Source of the DNA: Marivita sp051251565
GTDB taxonomy: Bacteria; Pseudomonadota; Alphaproteobacteria; Rhodobacterales; Rhodobacteraceae
Length of the DNA stretch: 64,000 bases
Assembly: GCF_051251565.1 (NCBI RefSeq)
Contig: NZ_JBPOFB010000007.1
Span: 124,001 to 188,000, forward strand
Reading direction: 5' to 3'
Below the pieces are notes generated by a model. That model searched no databases and was not told where the DNA came from. It saw only the letters and a program-made list of their open reading frames with translations. This document shows, piece after piece, positions 37,089 to 45,472 of the stretch (positions within the stretch are counted from its first letter, which is position 1; the number at the start of each line of letters is the position of its first letter). The translations under genes and the position numbers were made by a program.

Positions 37089-37387
37089 CAGTAAAATGCG
37101 TCTATGCGAAAGATAAGCATTCCCTAGTCGCCGGTCAATAAAATAGAGGCGCCCCCGCGGCGCGCCAAGTTTCGCTGACGTTGCGCACGGCAAGCATTGA
37201 TGCGCTAAAGCGGGCGCCAGAAATTTCGCTTGGCATCACCGTTTGGGCACTAAGACGATTCATATTGGACCCATCACGGAAAGACGGAAATTTCGCTGGA
37301 TTTTCAACATAAACCGCACAACATTTTGTACTCGGGTGCCACTCGGTCCAAGGACAGCACCTCTTGGTGCCGCCCCCAATCCCTGCT
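37089..37387. other. 299-base gap upstream of the T6SS cassette
   Basis: No supported gene. A minus-strand open frame across it has atypical composition and overlaps the cytochrome gene in a different frame, so it was not called. It may contain the remnant of an element that brought in the cassette; no repeat or transposase was found. Confidence 0.35.
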
Positions 37388-37798
37388 TCACTTCGAAATG
37401 GCCGAATTGTCCTGTGTTGTGATGGATATAAGATAAGCAAGGATGAAATCCTGCACGGTGCGATCTTCAATCCCGACATGGCGCATCTTGGTGCCGGGCA
37501 TAAACCCGTCATTGTCCTCCATCCACGCCCGCAAGGCGGCGGTGGTCCACACAATGCCCGACGCGGCAAGCGCGATTGAATAGTCGTAATCCTCATAGGT
37601 CCCGGCACCGCGTCCTACGATATTCTCAAGCGGAGGCCCGTAGGACGCATCTGTCGGCTCGATCGCGTGACAGCGGCGGCACTCTGCCTCGAAAAGCGTC
37701 TTGCCTGCGTCGATCTTCACCTGCTCAAAAGTGATCTCGCTGGCAAAGGCCGGAAAAGCGCACAGGCTTGCGGCTGCGATAAGGGCAAGGCGTGTCAT
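37388..37798 (-). CDS. Class I cytochrome c, periplasmic
   Basis: 136 residues with a signal peptide ending at FAS-E (about residue 20). Heme site CRRCH near residue 41 and a likely axial Met in MPGTKM. Length and motif match small soluble electron carriers. It is the same strand as xoxF and separated from it by the T6SS cassette, so it could be the electron acceptor of XoxF. Which of the two cytochromes in this cluster is the true partner is not shown by the sequence. Confidence 0.85.
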   Translation of the reverse strand: MTRLALIAAASLCAFPAFASEITFEQVKIDAGKTLFEAECRRCHAIEPTDASYGPPLENIVGRGAGTYEDYDYSIALAASGIVWTTAALRAWMEDNDGFMPGTKMRHVGIEDRTVQDFILAYLISITTQDNSAISK

Positions 37799-37891
37799 GG
37801 GGTGGTCTCCTTTATGCTGATGCCTCAGCGTAAGAACGCCACGAACCAGCCAATATGATCCACATCAACACATCCTCTGCGTGCCCACATC

Positions 37892-37902
37892 CTTTGGTCG
37901 TA
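37892..37902. promoter_or_regulatory. Candidate regulon motif between cytochrome c and binding-protein genes
   Basis: Exact repeat of the 11-base word at 34280-34290, here in the short divergent region between the cytochrome c gene (minus) and the ABC binding-protein gene (plus). See the xoxF upstream site for the basis of the inference. Confidence 0.35.
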
Positions 37903-37956
37903 TTTTCGCAAGAAAAGCCGCTGTTACTGTGGGGGCAGTCATTCTGGGAGGACATG

Positions 37957-38931
37957 ATGAGCTTACTTTCAACCATCCGTGCGACCTCTGCCGCGCTGGT
38001 TCTCGTCGCTACAGGCGCTTTTGCCGAAACACCCGTTCTGCGCGCTGCGGTACTGGAATTCGGCACAGTGAATTGGGAACTCGACACCATCAAACACAAC
38101 GGGTTTGACATGGCACAGGGGTTTGATCTTCAGGTGCAGGGTGTCGCAGGAAGCTCTGCTGCGCAGGTCGCCTTTCAGGGCGGCGAAACGGACGTGATCG
38201 TGTCTGACTGGCTCTGGGTTGCGCGCCAACGGGCCGAGGGCAAGGACTTTATCTTTATCCCGTATTCCAAGGCGGTCGGCGCGTTGCTGGTGCCGGAAGG
38301 CAGCGCAGCCACATCGCTGACAGACCTCAAGGGCGGCAAGATCGGCATTGCCGGTGGCCCGCTCGACAAAAGCTGGTTGATCCTGCGCGCCTATGCCGAA
38401 AAGATGCACGGCATGGACCTTGTCACCGAGACCGAACAGGTCTTTGGCGCACCGCCGCTGATCTTCAAGACAGGCCTTCAGGGTGAATTGGATGGTGCGA
38501 TCAATTTCTGGCATTTCCTTGCCAAAATGGAAGCTGGGGGCATGAAACCCCTTATCACTGTGGACGCCGCTGCGCGTGAACTGGGCCTTGATCCCGAAAC
38601 ACCGCTTCTGGGGTATGTCATGCGTGGGGAAACCCTGCGGGATCATCCCGAACTGGTCAAAGGCTTGGCCGCTGCAAGCCGGGCTGCCAAAGATCTGCTG
38701 GCCAGCTCTGACGCCGAATGGGACCGTTTGCGCCCGCGCATGAATGCCAAGACTGATGCCGAGTTTGGGGCGCTCAAGGCCGGGTTTCTACAGGGCATCC
38801 CCGCAGATGCCGCGGTCGATGAAGAGGCCGCCGCGCGTATGTTGGCGCTTATGGCCGAATTGGGCGGAGAAAAGCTGATCGGGGCCGCGACCACACTGCC
38901 CGAGGGCGTTTTTGTCCAACCCGGCAGTTGA
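37957..38931 (+). CDS. ABC solute-binding protein, NitT/TauT (NMT1-like) type
   Basis: 324 residues. The second of two adjacent ATGs (37957) is chosen because GGGAGG lies 5 bases upstream. Signal peptide ends at AFA-E. The fold is of the SsuA/TauA/NMT1 kind: GETDVIVSDWLWVARQRA, SLTDLKGGKIGIAGG, GELDGAINFWHF. It forms an operon with the ATPase that follows, but no permease is adjacent. Its position in the methanol cluster suggests import of a substrate or cofactor linked to it; the ligand is unknown. Confidence 0.82.
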   Translation: MSLLSTIRATSAALVLVATGAFAETPVLRAAVLEFGTVNWELDTIKHNGFDMAQGFDLQVQGVAGSSAAQVAFQGGETDVIVSDWLWVARQRAEGKDFIFIPYSKAVGALLVPEGSAATSLTDLKGGKIGIAGGPLDKSWLILRAYAEKMHGMDLVTETEQVFGAPPLIFKTGLQGELDGAINFWHFLAKMEAGGMKPLITVDAAARELGLDPETPLLGYVMRGETLRDHPELVKGLAAASRAAKDLLASSDAEWDRLRPRMNAKTDAEFGALKAGFLQGIPADAAVDEEAAARMLALMAELGGEKLIGAATTLPEGVFVQPGS

Positions 38932-39604
38932 TGTGACCGCGGTGCCCAACCTCAAACTGGTGCGTGACAGCGGTATCGCAAACCCGGCAGAGTCGCCTTT
39001 GCCTGTGTTGACGGTTTCGCTCGAAGGCATGTCTTTTGGGGGCAAAGCGGTTCTTGGGCCCATCGAGTTCAAACTCGCGCCGCGCGAAACCGTGGCGATC
39101 ATTGGGCCGTCGGGTGTGGGCAAGACCACCCTGATGCGCATCATCGCCGGGCTTGAGCAGCGCCACGCGGGCCATGTCCGTCGCCCCGGAAAACTGGCCA
39201 TGGTGTTTCAGGAACCAACGCTCATGCGCTGGCGCAGCGTGGCCGACAACCTGTCTATCACTTTGGGGCTGACGCGGGTGCAGATCGACACAGCCTTGGA
39301 AGAGGTGGGGTTGCCGGGACGCGGCGGCGCGTTTCCCGACCAGCTATCGCTTGGTCAGCAACGCCGCCTGTCATTGGCGCGTGCGTTCGCCGGAAAGCCC
39401 GATGTCTTGTTGATGGACGAGCCTTTTGTCAGCCTTGACGCTGACCTCAGTGACGAAATGATGACCCTCTTTGAGCGTTTGCGTGACAGTCATCCGGTTG
39501 CAACGCTGCTCGTTACGCACGCAATTCCAGAGGCGGAACGGCTGGCCAACCGCATCGTTGAACTGTCCGGAACGCCGGCACAGCTCAAACCGCGCGGCGC
39601 CTAA
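38912..39604 (+). CDS. ABC importer ATPase, NitT/TauT type
   Basis: 230 residues. The TTG at 38912 has GAGGG 5 bases upstream and overlaps the end of the binding-protein gene; a GTG at 38933 is an alternative. Walker A GPSGVGKTT near residue 65, Q-loop VFQEPTLM, signature-like LSLGQQRRL, Walker B VLLMDEPFVSLD, and the switch His in LLVTHAIPEA are present. The cognate permease may be the gene at 53942-54691. Confidence 0.85.
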   Translation: MSNPAVDVTAVPNLKLVRDSGIANPAESPLPVLTVSLEGMSFGGKAVLGPIEFKLAPRETVAIIGPSGVGKTTLMRIIAGLEQRHAGHVRRPGKLAMVFQEPTLMRWRSVADNLSITLGLTRVQIDTALEEVGLPGRGGAFPDQLSLGQQRRLSLARAFAGKPDVLLMDEPFVSLDADLSDEMMTLFERLRDSHPVATLLVTHAIPEAERLANRIVELSGTPAQLKPRGA

Positions 39605-39610
39605 ACGTCC

Positions 39611-40165
39611 CTAGAACACGGGCGCGTATTTCCAGTTGTCGGCATCGGGCGTGACCTCGTCCAGATCATAGCCCGCACCCTGCAACCGCTTGGCCACGGG
39701 CAATCCGTCGGCAGCGGCTTCATCGACAAATTGCCGCCCCAGCGCTTCGTCCTGAACAATGCCATGTCCACGCATCAGGTTCAGGCCGTGGTTGAACTTG
39801 CCCACCGGGTCGCCCAATTCGGCGGCCTGTCGGTCCCAGTCTGCACTGGCATCCGGGTCATACTCTCCGCCCAATCCGTTATTGTCGAGCTGGCTCATCC
39901 ACGTCATTGCCCCGGTATATCCTGCCTCCGCGCAATTCTTGAACAACGCCCGCGCAGTGGCATGATCGCCCGACTTGGTCAGCATATATCCGGTCGAACA
40001 CAGCACCATGCCGGTCTCGCCTTTCTCGGCGCGGTCCAGCATGGATTGCCACGTCATCTCGTCTGGATTCAGTACGCCACCCGGATCATCGTCATCGGGC
40101 TCGGCCCAAAGGGCGGTGGCAGTCAGTGCAAGCGCGCAACTTAGCGGGATCAGGATCTGTTTCAT
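39611..40165 (-). CDS. Exported Sel1/TPR-repeat protein
   Basis: 184 residues with a signal peptide ending at LWA-E. Helical Sel1-like repeats are visible (GDHATARALFKNCAEAGYTGAMTWMSQL; GDPVGKFNHGLNLMRGHGI; residues about 65-155). Convergent with the ABC ATPase, and on the same strand as the ABC-2 permease downstream of the lut-like set. Role unknown; may act as an adaptor for periplasmic proteins of the cluster. Confidence 0.75.
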   Translation of the reverse strand: MKQILIPLSCALALTATALWAEPDDDDPGGVLNPDEMTWQSMLDRAEKGETGMVLCSTGYMLTKSGDHATARALFKNCAEAGYTGAMTWMSQLDNNGLGGEYDPDASADWDRQAAELGDPVGKFNHGLNLMRGHGIVQDEALGRQFVDEAAADGLPVAKRLQGAGYDLDEVTPDADNWKYAPVF

Positions 40166-40209
40166 ATCGTGATCCTACCGCATAAGACCGCTCAAATCAT
40201 CACGCTTAT

Positions 40210-40216
40210 GGTCGTA
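40210..40216. promoter_or_regulatory. Candidate regulon core upstream of the Sel1-like gene
   Basis: Core GGTCGTA within the 54-base gap between the Sel1-like gene and the end of the ABC-2 permease gene. It matches the core of the 11-base word at 34280 and 37892, but the flanks differ. Confidence 0.25.
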
Positions 40217-40219
40217 GTC

Positions 40220-41020
40220 CTAGCCCTTGCGGGTCATCATTCCCCGCGCTGGATCATAACCCCACACCGCCAGCCCCATGAACGCAACCGTTGCCAGCGC
40301 GGTCCACACAAGCGCCGTCCCGTTGACATCAACATAAAGCGCAAAGCGGATTAATTCGACCGCGTGTGTGAAGGGGTTGGCCGCACAGATGTCGTGCAAC
40401 AGCTCTGAACTTTCTGCCATCTTCCACAGCGGGTAAAGCGCCGAGGACAGGAAAAACATCGGGAAGATCACGAAATTCATCACGCCTGCGAAATTCTCCA
40501 ATTGCTTGATAAAGCTCGAAAGGGCCAAACCCAGCGCCCCGAGCATCAACCCGGCCAAGATCAACGCAGGCAGGGCCGCGATATAGCCCCAGCCCGGCAG
40601 CGTGATATCAAACAACCACGCCACCAGCAGGAACGTATAGACCTGCAAAACCGAGATAATCGTGCTCCCAAGCAGCTTGCTGAACAAAAGCCAGGCCCGC
40701 GACAAGGGCGCCGTCAGCAAAAGCCGCATCGACCCCATCTCGCGGTCATAGACAAGACTGAGCGACGATTGCATTCCGTTAAACAGCAAGATCATCCCGC
40801 AAAGCCCCGGTACGATGTAGGTCTCATAGGTGATGTAGGTCTGGTAGGGTGGCGAGATCGACAAACCCAAAGCCGCCCGAAATCCCGCCGCAAACACCAA
40901 AAGCCACACCAGCGGCCTCACCAAAGCCGCGATGAACCGCTCACGTTGATGCACAAAGCGCAACGCCTCGCGGATCACGATGGCGCGCATCGCCACCAAT
41001 GCATGCCGCGCCCCACTCAT
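40220..41020 (-). CDS. ABC-2 type permease of a PQQ/lanthanide-associated exporter (LutF-like)
   Basis: 266 residues with six hydrophobic segments of the ABC-2 family (e.g. LVRPLVWLLVFAAGFRAAL, SKLLGSTIISVLQVYTFLLV, ILAGLMLGALGLALSSF). The ATG at 41020 overlaps the ATPase stop by four bases. In methylobacteria an ABC-2 pair of this kind is part of the lut cluster for lanthanide uptake; similar pairs lie beside PQQ alcohol dehydrogenases. Direction of transport and substrate are not shown here. Confidence 0.82.
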   Translation of the reverse strand: MSGARHALVAMRAIVIREALRFVHQRERFIAALVRPLVWLLVFAAGFRAALGLSISPPYQTYITYETYIVPGLCGMILLFNGMQSSLSLVYDREMGSMRLLLTAPLSRAWLLFSKLLGSTIISVLQVYTFLLVAWLFDITLPGWGYIAALPALILAGLMLGALGLALSSFIKQLENFAGVMNFVIFPMFFLSSALYPLWKMAESSELLHDICAANPFTHAVELIRFALYVDVNGTALVWTALATVAFMGLAVWGYDPARGMMTRKG

Positions 41021-41733
41021 GCCTTTGCCCTCGTCAAATCTGCAAAATAGGCGGGCAGGGATGTATCTCCGCGAAGCTCACCACAGGACCCATCCGCCAA
41101 AACCCGCCCGCGATGCAGCACGATCACCTGATCGTCGTCCAACACTTCGTCGGTCAGATGCGTGGCCCAGAGCACGGTCACACCGCTGTCGGTACACAGG
41201 TCGTGAATGTGCCGCGTCAACCCCGCGCGCGTGGTCGCGTCCAACCCGACCGTCGGCTCATCAAGCAACAGTACCTTTGGATCATGCAAAAGCGCCCGGG
41301 CGATTTCAGTCCGCCTGCGATGGCCACCGTTCAGAGCGCGTGCCTTTTCGCTCGCGCGCTCGCCCATCTCAAGCCGTGCCAACGCGCCGTCGATCCGCCG
41401 GTCCGCATCTCGCCCCGATAGTCCGTGCAGTGCCGCGAAATATCTCAGGTTCTGCCGCACAGTCAGGTCCAGGTCCAACGTACTTTGTTGAAACACCACG
41501 CCCAGTTTGGCCATCGCTGCCAAAGGCGCGGTCCGTAAATCATGCCCTGCAATGCGCGCATCCCCGGCTTGAGACACAAAAAGCCGTGTCAAAAGCGAAA
41601 ACAACGTCGATTTTCCCGCCCCATTTGGTCCAAGCAGGGCGGCAAAGCGTCCCTTCGGTACCGAAAAAGACACAGCGTCCAGCGCGGTTTTGGGGCCGTA
41701 GGAAAAGGACAGATCGAAGACTTGCAAACTCAT
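41017..41733 (-). CDS. ABC ATPase, PQQ-alcohol-dehydrogenase-associated (LutE-like)
   Basis: 238 residues: Walker A GPNGAGKST, Q-loop VVFQQSTLD, Walker B VLLLDEPTVGLD, switch His TVLWATHLTDE; the usual signature is altered to LNGGHRRR. The PQQ/lut type is inferred from partners: ABC-2 permease, periplasmic binding protein, beta-propeller and cytochrome in the same block. The four-base overlap with the permease gene supports one complex. Confidence 0.85.
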   Translation of the reverse strand: MSLQVFDLSFSYGPKTALDAVSFSVPKGRFAALLGPNGAGKSTLFSLLTRLFVSQAGDARIAGHDLRTAPLAAMAKLGVVFQQSTLDLDLTVRQNLRYFAALHGLSGRDADRRIDGALARLEMGERASEKARALNGGHRRRTEIARALLHDPKVLLLDEPTVGLDATTRAGLTRHIHDLCTDSGVTVLWATHLTDEVLDDDQVIVLHRGRVLADGSCGELRGDTSLPAYFADLTRAKA

Positions 41734-41829
41734 ACGTTCTGTCCTGCCTGTCTTTGTTGGTTCAAGATATCCTCGTGGGCACGCTTTGCGCGCGGGGGCA
41801 GAGCCCCAAGGTTTGCCGTTAACGGAAAA

Positions 41830-41855
41830 CTGACGATGCGTCGACGCATCGTCAG
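41830..41855. repeat. Perfect 26-base palindrome
   Basis: A 26-base palindrome between the 149-residue exported-protein gene and the ABC ATPase gene. Core TGCGTCGACGCA at its centre. It is preceded by C- and G-rich repeats typical of extragenic elements in this group. It may be a mobile palindromic repeat or a binding site. Confidence 0.6.
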
Positions 41856-41876
41856 CGCCGGATGACCCAGTCCAGA

Positions 41877-42323
41877 CTATTCAATGGTAATCTCCAGCCG
41901 CTGCGTCTCACCGGTCGATCCCGGCACCCGCAAGAAATACTGTCCGGGTTTGATCGCAACAAAACCGATCTCCATTGTGCCGGCGTCGTCGAACTCGATG
42001 GAATTCAACCCGATTGGGCGAATTTCCAGATCGTTGACAATAACCTCGTCGATCCAGATCGCGCGAAAGAACTCTGAACCTTCCAACGCCAGCTCGGCTG
42101 ACCCGTCGCCTTCGATCTCGAACTCGTAATATGTGCCCGAGCTCAGAACCCAAGGGGCGTCGGCAAGCGGCACGCCCGAACTCAATGTGATGGGCGGAAG
42201 ATCGGCCTTGTTGGCCGAAGACAGGATGCCCGCGCGGCCCCATTGATCACGTGGTGCGCCATCGGCAAAGGCAACCATTGGCACAAGCAGGGCCAGACAT
42301 AATGTGGCGAGGGTTGGTTTCAT
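41877..42323 (-). CDS. Small exported protein of lut-like clusters
   Basis: 148 residues with a signal peptide ending at AFA-D. The mature part is rich in Glu and Asp, with beta-type sequence (YYEFEIEGDGSAELALEG, IGFVAIKPGQYFLRV). No Cys or His metal site is obvious; cupredoxin-like fold is possible from pattern only. Located between the ABC exporter and the beta-propeller gene, like small exported proteins in methylobacterial lut clusters. Could help bind metal in the periplasm. Confidence 0.65.
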   Translation of the reverse strand: MKPTLATLCLALLVPMVAFADGAPRDQWGRAGILSSANKADLPPITLSSGVPLADAPWVLSSGTYYEFEIEGDGSAELALEGSEFFRAIWIDEVIVNDLEIRPIGLNSIEFDDAGTMEIGFVAIKPGQYFLRVPGSTGETQRLEITIE

Positions 42324-42368
42324 GTTTGTCTCCTTGGTAACGGTGTTGTGCGGAATGTCGCGCCGACT

Positions 42369-43337
42369 TCAGTCGGTTGGCCGAAATGCAGCACCCCAGG
42401 GGAAACGGCCCACTTTGATGCTCTTGATCGCTTTCCGGCTGGCCACGTCGATCACGGTCACATCACCGGACACCCCGTTGGTGGTGAACAACAAGCTTCG
42501 GTCCCGGTTGAAATCCATATGCCAGACGCGGCGTCCGACGAGGATATAGTCTTCGACCTCGTAGGTTTCGGCATTCACCACCGCCACATGGTTCGACGGT
42601 CCCAAAGCCACAAAGGCGTGCGTGTCACCGGTGGTAAATTCAAACCCCACGGGTTGCACCCGGTCGGGATGGATGTTGGCCACGTCAAACTCTATCTTGG
42701 CCTTTTCGGTCTGCGTGGCCACATCAAACACTGAAATCGTGCCACCAATCTCGGCGCTGACCCAAAGCTCGGTGCCGTCTTTGACGAACTCTGCATGGCG
42801 AGGGCGGGAATCCACCAGCGTGTTGGCGAACAAGGTTTGTGTTTTGGTATCGATCCAATGGGCCATGTTGGTGGTCTCGGACGTGGTGATCGCGATGCTG
42901 CCATCGGGCGAAACGGCCATGCCTTCGGGTTCGATGCCGACGTCGATCTGCGCTACCACGGTGCGGGTCTCGGTATCGACCACGGTGGTGATCGCGTCAT
43001 CCTCGTTGGCGATATAAAGGTGTCGGTTGTCAGGATGCAGCACAAATTGTTCGGGGTCTTCGCCCGAGGGAAGGTCATACAGGATTTTGCCTGTTTCGGG
43101 GTCCATGACCTGAACCGCGTCGCTGTCGGACGCGCAGATATAAACGACCGAGAAATCCTTGGAAAAGGTGATCCCGCGCGGGCGCTCTCCGGTTTCCAAG
43201 GTGCGCACGACCTCAAGCGTGTCGATGTCGATCACGCTGATTGTGTCGTCTTTTTCGTTCGTGACCCAGATTTCATCCGCAAGCGCGGTGCTGGACAGCA
43301 AGGCAGCGATCACTGTGGTGAGGATCGGCAGTTTCAT
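42369..43337 (-). CDS. Periplasmic YVTN beta-propeller, PQQ-catabolism associated (LutB-like)
   Basis: 322 residues, signal peptide ending at ALA-D. Seven-bladed YVTN-type repeats are clear: EIWVTNEKDDTISVIDIDTLEVVRTL, HLYIANEDDAITTVVDTET, LLFTTNGVSGDVTVIDVASR (each about 40 residues apart). Proteins of this kind recur next to PQQ alcohol dehydrogenases and lanthanide-uptake genes; the function is not known. Confidence 0.85.
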   Translation of the reverse strand: MKLPILTTVIAALLSSTALADEIWVTNEKDDTISVIDIDTLEVVRTLETGERPRGITFSKDFSVVYICASDSDAVQVMDPETGKILYDLPSGEDPEQFVLHPDNRHLYIANEDDAITTVVDTETRTVVAQIDVGIEPEGMAVSPDGSIAITTSETTNMAHWIDTKTQTLFANTLVDSRPRHAEFVKDGTELWVSAEIGGTISVFDVATQTEKAKIEFDVANIHPDRVQPVGFEFTTGDTHAFVALGPSNHVAVVNAETYEVEDYILVGRRVWHMDFNRDRSLLFTTNGVSGDVTVIDVASRKAIKSIKVGRFPWGAAFRPTD

Positions 43338-43364
43338 CGGTGTCGGTCCTTTTTGTTTGGTGAT

Positions 43365-43418
43365 GGCAGGGGTTAGCCCCCCGAACCCCCGGCATGTTTG
43401 TAAAAATAAGAAGATCAG
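43365..43418 (-). repeat. Extragenic GC-rich element ending in a gene stop codon
   Basis: A run of GGGG/CCCC words ending AGAAGATCAG. A related element lies at 50819-50874 with the same last 10 bases. In each case the gene stop codon (TGA, read on the minus strand) falls within the shared end. Looks like a repeat common at 3' ends in this genome. Confidence 0.4.
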
Positions 43419-44596
43419 TTTTCAAAGGCGGTGCAGCTGCTTTCGGGTTGATCGAGGCCCAGCGTGTCCAGTTCGGTGCGCTGGTGCAAAAAGCCTTCGA
43501 GCGGTGCCTGAGCCACCAAGGCGCGTTCATGGACCAGCGGGATCGGTTGGCGCAGCTGGCCGTTCCACGTGCGGAACGTCAGCGGGCGGCCTTTGAAACC
43601 CGCCAGTTCGAACGCGTCCGAGAGCATGTAGTCACGCAAGGCGTCGGCATCGGCCACGCCGGTGCGGGTCACAGCTTCGCCGATGGCGCGCAGCGCGGCC
43701 CAGACAGCATAGTCGCGGTCCAGCATTGGGCGGCTCGCAAGTTCTTCAAAGCGGGATTGCAATTGCGCGGCACCCCAGGCCTCGACCACACGATGCCAGG
43801 TCACCGGGCGCAATCCTTCCGATCCAGCCACAGGCCGGGGCCGCCATGTATTGTACGAGATGTAGCGCGCGAAATCATCAGCCGCGTCCGCGACCAGCAG
43901 CACATCGTAATCTCCAAGATCCTGGGTGAAAAGCGGCACCTCCTGACTTGCGTTGCGGCGCATATCGGCGTCGAACACCCATGTCTTGCGCGCCTCAAAC
44001 GACAGCCCGAACTTGCGCGCCGATGTCTCAAGTGTATCGGCCCAAGCCTGATCGTCAGGTCGTTCACCTGCTACAAGTGCGATCTCGTCCCATCGGCGGG
44101 TCACGAAGAACTGCATCAGAGCGTCGGCTTTCATCGCGTAAGAGGGCAGGGTGTGCAGCAGGTTTGCCCGGCACTCGGTATCGCGCAGCGTCACATCCGC
44201 AGCACTGGCGTTGAACAGCAAGGCCCCCGCGGCCTCGGGCAGGTCCGCTGCGGACAAGACCTGTGCCATCGGCGCGTCCAGCACCAAGAGATCGCCGTCG
44301 GCCAAAGCGGCGCGTGCGGCTTGCACGAAATCGCCATCTGGCGCGACAGTTGTCACGCTCAGGCTGTAGGTCTGACCGAGAAAGCGCCCCGTGGTGATAT
44401 TGTCTTCCAACCCAAGCTCGGCACCGCGAAGGCCCAGGTCCTCGGGGATCGGATCGAGGTTCGACAAGGTGGGTGGGGCGGGCACCTCTTGTTTGAGGTA
44501 ATGGATCGTTACGTCCATTTGTGCGCTGGCACTGGTCGCCGAAATACAGGCGCACACGCAGCACATGTCACGCAACGCGCGCACAGATCGCAGCAT
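43415..44596 (-). CDS. Periplasmic binding protein of the PQQ-associated ABC system (LutA-like)
   Basis: 393 residues from the ATG at 44596, with GGGAGG 8 bases upstream; a GTG at 44617 is in frame but lacks a site. Signal peptide ends at SASA-Q. The body has the branched-chain amino-acid binding-protein fold, with YSLSVTTVAPDGD and a C-terminal block (AGFKGRPLTFRTWNGQLRQP). Matches proteins described as the binding component of the ABC system beside PQQ alcohol dehydrogenases. Divergent from the cytochrome PedF-like gene. Confidence 0.82.
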   Translation of the reverse strand: MLRSVRALRDMCCVCACISATSASAQMDVTIHYLKQEVPAPPTLSNLDPIPEDLGLRGAELGLEDNITTGRFLGQTYSLSVTTVAPDGDFVQAARAALADGDLLVLDAPMAQVLSAADLPEAAGALLFNASAADVTLRDTECRANLLHTLPSYAMKADALMQFFVTRRWDEIALVAGERPDDQAWADTLETSARKFGLSFEARKTWVFDADMRRNASQEVPLFTQDLGDYDVLLVADAADDFARYISYNTWRPRPVAGSEGLRPVTWHRVVEAWGAAQLQSRFEELASRPMLDRDYAVWAALRAIGEAVTRTGVADADALRDYMLSDAFELAGFKGRPLTFRTWNGQLRQPIPLVHERALVAQAPLEGFLHQRTELDTLGLDQPESSCTAFEN

Positions 44597-44645
44597 ATCA
44601 AACCCTCCCTGTCGCACAGTAGACCGCTGACAAATTCAGCTGAAA

Positions 44646-44652
44646 TACGACC
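44646..44652. promoter_or_regulatory. Candidate regulon core in the divergent promoter region
   Basis: Reverse-strand GGTCGTA followed by TTT, in the 173-base gap between the LutA-like gene and the cytochrome gene. Same core as at 34284, 37896 and 40210. Basis is sequence similarity only. Confidence 0.3.
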
Positions 44653-44769
44653 ATTGTCTCGGGCAATTGTCCTTGGAATCGCCGCTGCGCGCCACGAAAG
44701 TCCAATACCCCAGTCCAAAACTGAAATGTACAAATCCGACAAGACACGACTGTGCCTGAGGAGGACCCC

Positions 44770-45468
44770 ATGACAGCCATCACATACAAATCCGCACTTG
44801 CCGCCGTGGCCCTGACCGTCAGTGCCACCCTTGTCTATGCCCATGGCGATGTGACACCGCAGGCGGTCGACACAGCGGGCTTGCCGGAAACCGGCGATGA
44901 GTGGCTGTCGGAAAACCCTTACCGGGCTGACGCGGTCGGAGACGAGGTCTGGGCTCGCGCAGTTGAGATCGGCGCATCGGGTTACAATCAGAATTGCGCC
45001 CGCTGCCACGGGCTTGAAGCGATCTCGGGCGGTTTGGCCCCCGATGTGCGTTTTCTGGAGGCCGAGGAATACGGGGACGAGTGGTATATTGAGCGGTTCC
45101 GCTTTGGCTATACTCAGAACGGAACCACGAAGATGCCTGAGTTTGGAGAGCTCCTGGGGCAAGATGCTGCTTGGGCGATCCGCACCTATATCGAAACCCG
45201 TCCGGATGATGCTTCGATGGAAGAGGTGGCCGAGGAGCTCAAGGCGCTGCGGGACCAGATTGCCGGATACGGGGCCGATCCCGCGGCGGCTGATGCCGAT
45301 GCGCTCAAGGCGCGCCTGTCCGAGATTGCGGCGAATATCGAAACCGTGTCGGGGGCACCTGTGGCCGACAGCGCGGCGTTCCGTGCCGCAAATCTGATCG
45401 ACGGCACACAGGACGCCTATGTCCGCGCGGCCGAAGCCTTGACGATTGGTCTTTCAGCAGCACACTGA
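44770..45468 (+). CDS. pedF: Cytochrome c-550, PedF type (electron acceptor for PQQ alcohol dehydrogenase)
   Basis: 232 residues from the ATG at 44770 with AGGA 7 bases upstream. Signal peptide ends at VYA-H. Family marker HGDVTPQAVDTAGLPE follows; heme site CARCH at residues 76-80 (NCARCHGLEAISGG) and axial Met in TKMPEF. The C-terminal 70 residues are helical (Ala/Glu-rich). In pseudomonads PedF accepts electrons from PQQ ethanol dehydrogenases; here the XoxF-like enzyme is the likely donor. Confidence 0.88.
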   Translation: MTAITYKSALAAVALTVSATLVYAHGDVTPQAVDTAGLPETGDEWLSENPYRADAVGDEVWARAVEIGASGYNQNCARCHGLEAISGGLAPDVRFLEAEEYGDEWYIERFRFGYTQNGTTKMPEFGELLGQDAAWAIRTYIETRPDDASMEEVAEELKALRDQIAGYGADPAAADADALKARLSEIAANIETVSGAPVADSAAFRAANLIDGTQDAYVRAAEALTIGLSAAH

Positions 45469-45472
45469 TCTC

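Noticed and set aside
37135..37608. 157-residue minus-strand frame between cytochrome c and the T6SS cassette
   Set aside because: About half of it overlaps the cytochrome gene in another frame, and the rest shows no recognisable domain.
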